NCBI GenBank assembly: GCA_964581385.1
Contig: CAZOOK010000026.1
Span: 1 to 64,000 of the forward strand
DNA length: 64,000 nucleotides
Direction: 5' to 3'
Source: CAZOOK01 sp964581385
GTDB taxonomy: Bacteria > Pseudomonadota > Gammaproteobacteria > Nevskiales > Nevskiaceae
A program made the translations under genes and the position numbers. Positions 56,198-64,000 of the stretch are shown piece by piece. Below the pieces are notes generated by a model, which ran no database searches, had not been told where the DNA came from, and saw only the letters and a list, made by a program, of their open reading frames with translations. How positions within the stretch are numbered: position 1 is the first letter of the stretch; each line of letters begins with the position of its first letter.

Positions 56198-56875
56198 ATG
56201 TCTTCCATTCCAGAACACCTGCCCGCCGCGGGCGAAACCCAGGAACTGCTGCTGCCTGGCCCGGCCGGCCACCTTGAAGCGGTCATCGCGGTCCCGCGCC
56301 AGCAGCGCGTTCCGTCGGGATTCTGCGTCGTATGCCATCCCCATCCGCTGTTCGGCGGCACGATGACCAATAAAGTTGCGCATACGCTCGCGTCAACTGC
56401 GCTTAAGGCCGGGCTGGTCGCCGCGCGGTTCAATTTCCGTGGTGTCGGCCGCAGCGACGGGCAGTTCGATCATGCGGGCGGGGAGACCGAGGATGTACTC
56501 GCCGTCGTCGAATGGCTGCGCGCCCGTATGCCCGCTGCGCGTGTCGTGCTTGCCGGCTTCTCGTTTGGCGCCTATGTCAGTTTGAAGGCAGCGGTCACGG
56601 TTCGACCGACCGTGCAGATCAGCGTCAGCGTGCCATTCGGCCGCTATGTCGACGGCGCCGCGCCGCCGCCGCGCCCAGAATGCCCATGGCTGGCGCTGCA
56701 CAGTCGTGACGACGACGTGGTCTGCTACGAGGAGACAGTCGCCGTGCTGCGTGCTTATTCGCCGCCGCCCGAGTTGGTGACGGTGGATGGCGCCGGTCAC
56801 TTCTATCATGGGCGTCTTGCCGATGTGCAGGGTGCGGTGCAGCCGTTCATTGAAAGCCACTGGCCGGCGGAATGA
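56198..56875 (+). CDS. Alpha/beta hydrolase (COG2945 type)
   Basis: 225 residues. HPHPLFGGTMTNKVAHTLA, the strand-loop that marks this subgroup, is followed by RFNFRGVGRSDG, the nucleophile elbow AGFSFGAYV (Ser), the Asp in SRDDDVV and the catalytic His in GAGHFYHGRL. The triad is complete; physiological substrate unknown. It probably shares a transcript with the TerB-like gene 7 bases downstream. Confidence 0.88.
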   Translation: MSSIPEHLPAAGETQELLLPGPAGHLEAVIAVPRQQRVPSGFCVVCHPHPLFGGTMTNKVAHTLASTALKAGLVAARFNFRGVGRSDGQFDHAGGETEDVLAVVEWLRARMPAARVVLAGFSFGAYVSLKAAVTVRPTVQISVSVPFGRYVDGAAPPPRPECPWLALHSRDDDVVCYEETVAVLRAYSPPPELVTVDGAGHFYHGRLADVQGAVQPFIESHWPAE

Positions 56876-56882
56876 AGCGGTT

Positions 56883-57344
56883 ATGTTGAAGCAATGGCTC
56901 AAAGCGCTGAGCGGTGCGCCGGCGGCGCGGAAAGAACAGCCTTCATCGCAGTTATCCACGGCATTGTTGCTAATCGAAATAGCCAGGGCGGATCTGGATT
57001 TCGGTGATTCCGAGCGGGATACCATCATCAGACTTCTCAGCGGCAGTTTCGGCCTGTCCGACGCCGCTGCCGCCACCCTCATCGAGGAGGCGCAGCGGCG
57101 GGCGCAGGAGGCGGTTTCGCTGTACGATTACATCAAGTCGCTGAACTCGGCGCTGGACAGCGACAGCAAGCGCTGGTTGATCGAAATGTTATGGCGTGTC
57201 GCTTACGCCGATGGCCGTATCGATAAGTACGAGGAACATCTGCTGCGCAAGCTGGCGGATTTGCTATACATATCAGAAGAAGATTATGTCCGCGCCAAGT
57301 TGAGCGCAGCGGGAGCCGGAGATGGATCCCCGGCCAGTGAATGA
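56883..57344 (+). CDS. TerB-like protein (COG4103)
   Basis: 153 residues from the ATG at 56883. Helical TerB-type domain: LSTALLLIEIARADLDFGDSERDTIIRLLSGSFGL, then IEMLWRVAYADGRIDKYEEHLLRKLADLLYI, two acidic metal-binding-like turns. TerB proteins are linked to tellurite resistance and envelope stress, but this single-domain form is common without other ter genes and its role is unknown. The preceding gene is the hydrolase. Confidence 0.85.
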   Translation: MLKQWLKALSGAPAARKEQPSSQLSTALLLIEIARADLDFGDSERDTIIRLLSGSFGLSDAAAATLIEEAQRRAQEAVSLYDYIKSLNSALDSDSKRWLIEMLWRVAYADGRIDKYEEHLLRKLADLLYISEEDYVRAKLSAAGAGDGSPASE

Positions 57345-57763
57345 CTGCCACGCCGCGGTCCGGAGCGCCGCCAGCAAGGCATAGGTCGTGTTAATAATGA
57401 TCTTATCGCTGTGTTGTCGCCAAAAATGCCGCCAGGCAAGGCCCGACGAGTGTGGTGTACCCGCGGTAGATGAGCGAGGAGCAACGCGGCATGACGGCAT
57501 TTTTGGCAACAACGCGAGGGGCCGGAGCTGGAGCGGGCGCATTGCCGCGTCACTCGCTCCTGATGTACTTACAGAACACGGCGCCGCTCGTTCCTTGCAC
57601 CGCGCCTTCTTCTCCAATACTGGCGCGCGATCAGATCATTGTTAACATGCTTTAAGGAGCGAAATTTGACCATTTTGAATGGGTCAGAGGCAGAGCGGCG
57701 CAATGCCGGTCCGAGGGCGCTTCTCGCAGACCGCCGCGCCGGGCTTTCGCCCGCGGTGAGCAC
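57345..57763. other. Gene-free stretch with an imperfect inverted repeat
   Basis: No gene is visible in these 419 bases. At 57411-57433 GTGTTGTCGCCAAAAATGCC and at 57493-57512 GACGGCATTTTTGGCAACAA are inverted with three mismatches, about 60 bases apart, and enclose GCCCGACGAGTGTGGTGTAC. It resembles the end of a repeated element. Further on, 57640-57763 contains ordinary upstream sequence for the hybrid kinase; I identify no certain promoter. Confidence 0.5.
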
Positions 57764-61405
<3,642 letters not shown>

Positions 61406-61499
61406 ATGGATTTCGCTTCGGAATAGCTGACGTGGCGCCGTCGCGGCGTAGCCGGCAAACGGCTGCGCGCGCGTCGTCGGCCGGGTCCGTGTAGCACCG

Positions 61500-62339
61500 G
61501 TGAGTGTCATGCGTCCGGAAGCCGAGGATGTCGAGGTGGACCTGTTCATCCGAGCGATGCAGCTTCGCCACGGCTACGATTTCAGCCAGTATGCCCGCGC
61601 ATCCTTCAAGCGCCGCGTGCTCGGCCTGGTCCAGAATTTCGAGCTGCCGTCAGTCTGCGATCTGATCGGAAAAATGCTGCGCGATGACGGCATCGTGCCG
61701 GGCCTCGTCGCCGGCTTGTCGGTGCCGGTGTCGGACATGTTTCGCAATCCCTGGGTGTTCCAGTCACTGCGCGAGGACGTGTTCCCGGTGCTGGCGTCGT
61801 ATCCGCATATCAATGTCTGGCAGGCCGGCTGCGCCAACGGCCAGGAAGTGTATTCGCTGGCGATCCTGCTGGAAGAGGCGGGTCTCTACGATCGCACCCA
61901 GATATATGCCACCGACTTCAACGATGCCGCGCTGGCGCAGGCCGCGGAAGGCATTTTCTCCGTGCGCGATGCGCGCACGTACTCGGAAAACTACGTCGCC
62001 GCCGGCGGTACCGCCTCTTTGTCGGACTACTACCACTCCCGCTACGACTTTATCAAGATGGACGAGCGCCTCAAGCGCAACATCACGTTCGCAAACCACA
62101 ATCTGGTCGCGGACGGTGTGTTTTGTGAAGCGCATCTCATTTTGTGCCGCAATGTTCTGATCTACTTTACCGATGTACTTCAGAACCATGTTCTCGGTCT
62201 TTTTCGAGACAGTCTCGCGCGCAGCGGCTTCCTGTGCCTTGGCACCAAGGAGTCGATCGATTTTGCACCAGCCGCCCGCGATCTCGTGCCGGTCAACGCC
62301 CGAGCCCGGATCTACCGGCTCGCGACACGGGCTCCGTGA
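61500..62339 (+). CDS. CheR-type protein glutamate methyltransferase
   Basis: 279 residues starting GTG at 61500; ATG at 61509 is possible. N-terminal helical domain, then SAM-binding WQAGCANGQEVYSLAILLEE, YATDFNDAALAQA, and ILCRNVLIYF, all CheR signatures. It methylates glutamates on receptors or kinase-associated coiled coils using SAM. No methyl-accepting receptor is nearby, so the substrate may be the adjacent kinase; that is inference. Its stop overlaps the cheB start. Confidence 0.88.
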   Translation: MSVMRPEAEDVEVDLFIRAMQLRHGYDFSQYARASFKRRVLGLVQNFELPSVCDLIGKMLRDDGIVPGLVAGLSVPVSDMFRNPWVFQSLREDVFPVLASYPHINVWQAGCANGQEVYSLAILLEEAGLYDRTQIYATDFNDAALAQAAEGIFSVRDARTYSENYVAAGGTASLSDYYHSRYDFIKMDERLKRNITFANHNLVADGVFCEAHLILCRNVLIYFTDVLQNHVLGLFRDSLARSGFLCLGTKESIDFAPAARDLVPVNARARIYRLATRAP

Positions 62340-62914
62340 GCGCGCGTGGCCCATTCGACGCAGTGGTCATCGGCTGCTCCGCAGGCGGCTTGCGGGCACT
62401 GCACGCCGTGTTCTCGGGATTGCACGCTAGCTTGCCGGTGCCGGTCATCGTGGTCTTCCACAACGGCATTGAAGAGATCGAAATGCTCTGCGAGCTGTTG
62501 CGCCGGAAATCAGCCCTGGCAGTCGAGGAAGCCCGCGAGCGTGAGATCCCGCGGCCTGGCTGCGTATACATCGCCCCTTCCGGATACCATCTTCTTATCG
62601 AGGCGAGCCATCGCTTCGCGCTGTCGATCGATACCAAAGTCCGCTACGTGCGCCCGGCGATCGATGTCCTGTTCGAGTCCGCCGCCAACGTATGGCGGAC
62701 GAGGCTGCTCGCCGTGGTCATGACCGGTGCTAACGATGATGGCACGGCGGGGCTGCGTGCCGTGCGCAGTCATGGCGGCACCGCGATCGTGCAGGATCCG
62801 GCCGATGCCGAATCGCCGGTCATGCCGGAATCCGCGCTGCGGCTGGCGGGTGCCGATCACTGCGTGCCGCTATCCGAAATCGCTCCGCTGATCAATCGGC
62901 TGATGGCGCTATGA
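62336..62914 (+). CDS. CheB-type methylesterase without receiver domain
   Basis: 192 residues starting GTG within the CheR stop. Only the esterase domain is present: GCSAGGLRALHAVF with Ser15, VVFHNGIEE with His42 and MTGANDDGTAGLRAVRSHGG with the Asp, the full catalytic triad. PDPADAESPVMPESAL is also typical. It removes methyl groups added by CheR. Lacking its own receiver, its activity must be controlled otherwise. Its stop overlaps the next start. Confidence 0.9.
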   Translation: MSARGPFDAVVIGCSAGGLRALHAVFSGLHASLPVPVIVVFHNGIEEIEMLCELLRRKSALAVEEAREREIPRPGCVYIAPSGYHLLIEASHRFALSIDTKVRYVRPAIDVLFESAANVWRTRLLAVVMTGANDDGTAGLRAVRSHGGTAIVQDPADAESPVMPESALRLAGADHCVPLSEIAPLINRLMAL

Positions 62915-63966
62915 GCACGATTCCGCTGCCACGGCCGAAGATTCTCGTCGTCGACGACACGCCGGCGAATCTTATCGCGATGCGCCGCCTGCTCTCGAAA
63001 GTGGATGTCGATCTGATTGAAACGCGTTCCGGCAATGAAGCGCTGGCCGCCTGTCTCGATCACGAATTCGCGCTGGTGCTGCTCGACGTGAACATGCCGG
63101 AGATGGACGGCTTCGAGGTCGCCGAACTCCTCGCGGAGGAATCACGCACGCGTGACACGCCGATCATTTTCGTCACCGCCGCTTACGCCGACGATCTCAA
63201 TCGCCTCAAGGGCTACAGCTTTGGCGCGGTCGACTACATTGCCAAGCCGATCAACGACACCATCCTGCTGTCGAAGATCCGCGTATTTCTGGAACTCTAT
63301 CGCAGCCGCACGGAGCTGAAAGTTGCCCTCGGCGAATTATCAGAGCGCAACGATCAGTTGCAGCGCGAGGTCGGTGAGCGCCAGCGCGCCGAGGAGAAGG
63401 CACGGCACGATGCAACGCATGACGCGCTGACCGGCCTGCCTAACCGTCTGCTGTTCATGGATCGTCTGCACAGTTCGATCGAGCGCGCGCGGCGCCGCGA
63501 TTCGCATTGTGCGCTGCTCTACATCGATATCGACGGCTTCAAGCCGGTCAACGACAGCTACGGGCACACCGTCGGCGATTTGCTCTTGTGTGCGATCGCG
63601 ATGCGCATGAGCCAGACCATCCGCAAGATCGATTCGGTGGCGCGGCTCGGCGGCGACGAATTCGGCGTCATCATCGAAGAGCCCTTGGACGACGCCGACG
63701 CCGTCATCAGTGCGGAACGACTCAACCGCTCGCTGCGAGAGCCGTACGACCTGCTGTTGCCGGACGGGCGCGGCCGTCCCTTCCAGGTCATTGTCAGCGC
63801 CAGTATCGGCGTCGCTCTATTCCCGCAGCACGCGCAATCCACTGATGTGCTGATCCGTGTCGCGGACGACGCCATGTACCGCGCCAAACGTGCCGGCAAG
63901 AACCTCTGCATTCTCGCGCGGGCGGAAGGAAGCGAGGATCCGCCATTGGATATGACGACCCTCTGA
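62911..63966 (+). CDS. Receiver-GGDEF diguanylate cyclase
   Basis: 351 residues. A receiver domain (about 10-125) has VVDDTPANL, phosphoacceptor Asp in LLDVNMPEMDG and the Lys in YIAKPIND. A coiled linker (130-170) leads to GGDEF with THDALTGLPNR, DIDGFKPVNDSYGH and intact RLGGDEFGVII. An I-site RKID lies five residues before the motif, so c-di-GMP feedback inhibition is likely. There is no EAL domain. It is probably phosphorylated by the upstream hybrid kinase, linking the cassette to c-di-GMP output. The remaining 34 bases of the window carry no gene. Confidence 0.93.
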   Translation: MSTIPLPRPKILVVDDTPANLIAMRRLLSKVDVDLIETRSGNEALAACLDHEFALVLLDVNMPEMDGFEVAELLAEESRTRDTPIIFVTAAYADDLNRLKGYSFGAVDYIAKPINDTILLSKIRVFLELYRSRTELKVALGELSERNDQLQREVGERQRAEEKARHDATHDALTGLPNRLLFMDRLHSSIERARRRDSHCALLYIDIDGFKPVNDSYGHTVGDLLLCAIAMRMSQTIRKIDSVARLGGDEFGVIIEEPLDDADAVISAERLNRSLREPYDLLLPDGRGRPFQVIVSASIGVALFPQHAQSTDVLIRVADDAMYRAKRAGKNLCILARAEGSEDPPLDMTTL

Positions 63967-64000
63967 TCCGTCGCGGATTCGCGCGGCGAAATCCAGCGGC

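Overview
The window is a dense, high-GC chromosome segment from a Gram-negative Pseudomonadota bacterium. Several blocks point to a betaproteobacterium or a closely related gammaproteobacterial lineage: ftsY-ftsE-ftsX-rpoH, argH next to an AlgZ/AlgR-type pair and hemC-hemD-hemX-hemY, a Kdo hydroxylase gene, and a CIRCE operator in front of rpoH. I cannot name the species. No rRNA, tRNA, CRISPR array or complete insertion sequence was seen.

Layout. Positions 1-2150 are an accessory edge: the 3' end of a DbpA-like helicase gene, a decayed toxin-antitoxin module whose antitoxin is frameshifted at an A6 run, a lower-GC DUF4062 gene, and a string of about nine hairpins. 2220-8715 holds a B12-binding radical SAM gene, a beta-propeller lipoprotein, a rhodanese/ChrB-type protein, a MerR regulator, and alkane monooxygenase plus rubredoxin. 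8800-17833 is housekeeping on the minus strand (rpoH, ftsX/E/Y, hemL, thiE, thiD, mtgA, argH). 17933-25983 on the plus strand holds algZ/algR, hemCDXY, mscL, a Kdo hydroxylase and a lipoprotein. 25997-35243 (minus) carries a patatin phospholipase and a hopanoid operon: squalene synthase, squalene-hopene cyclase, hpnG, hpnN, hpnA. apt, gloA and an HNH nuclease follow.

37557-51801 is a microaerobic island. It has a haem-PAS FixL, FixJ, a cysteine-rich single receiver resembling FixT, an FNR/Anr Fe-S regulator, a tandem universal stress protein and an acyl-ACP desaturase. The complete cbb3 oxidase operon (ccoNOQP, ccoG, ccoI, ccoS) follows, with two small uncharacterised membrane proteins and a SafE-like exporter. 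An exact FNR box precedes ccoN, a near-exact one precedes the FixT-like gene, and FixJ-like boxes precede fnr. Together these suggest a closed oxygen-sensing circuit: FixL/FixJ drive fnr, and FNR drives the oxidase and the FixT-like gene.

51959-57344 holds rmuC, tatD, an HTTM/DCC membrane protein, a hydrolase and a TerB-like protein. 57764-63966 is a signalling cassette: a three-receiver hybrid histidine kinase, CheR, CheB and a receiver-GGDEF diguanylate cyclase. Between genes lie several palindromic or terminal-inverted-repeat elements that look like MITE/REP-type repeats.
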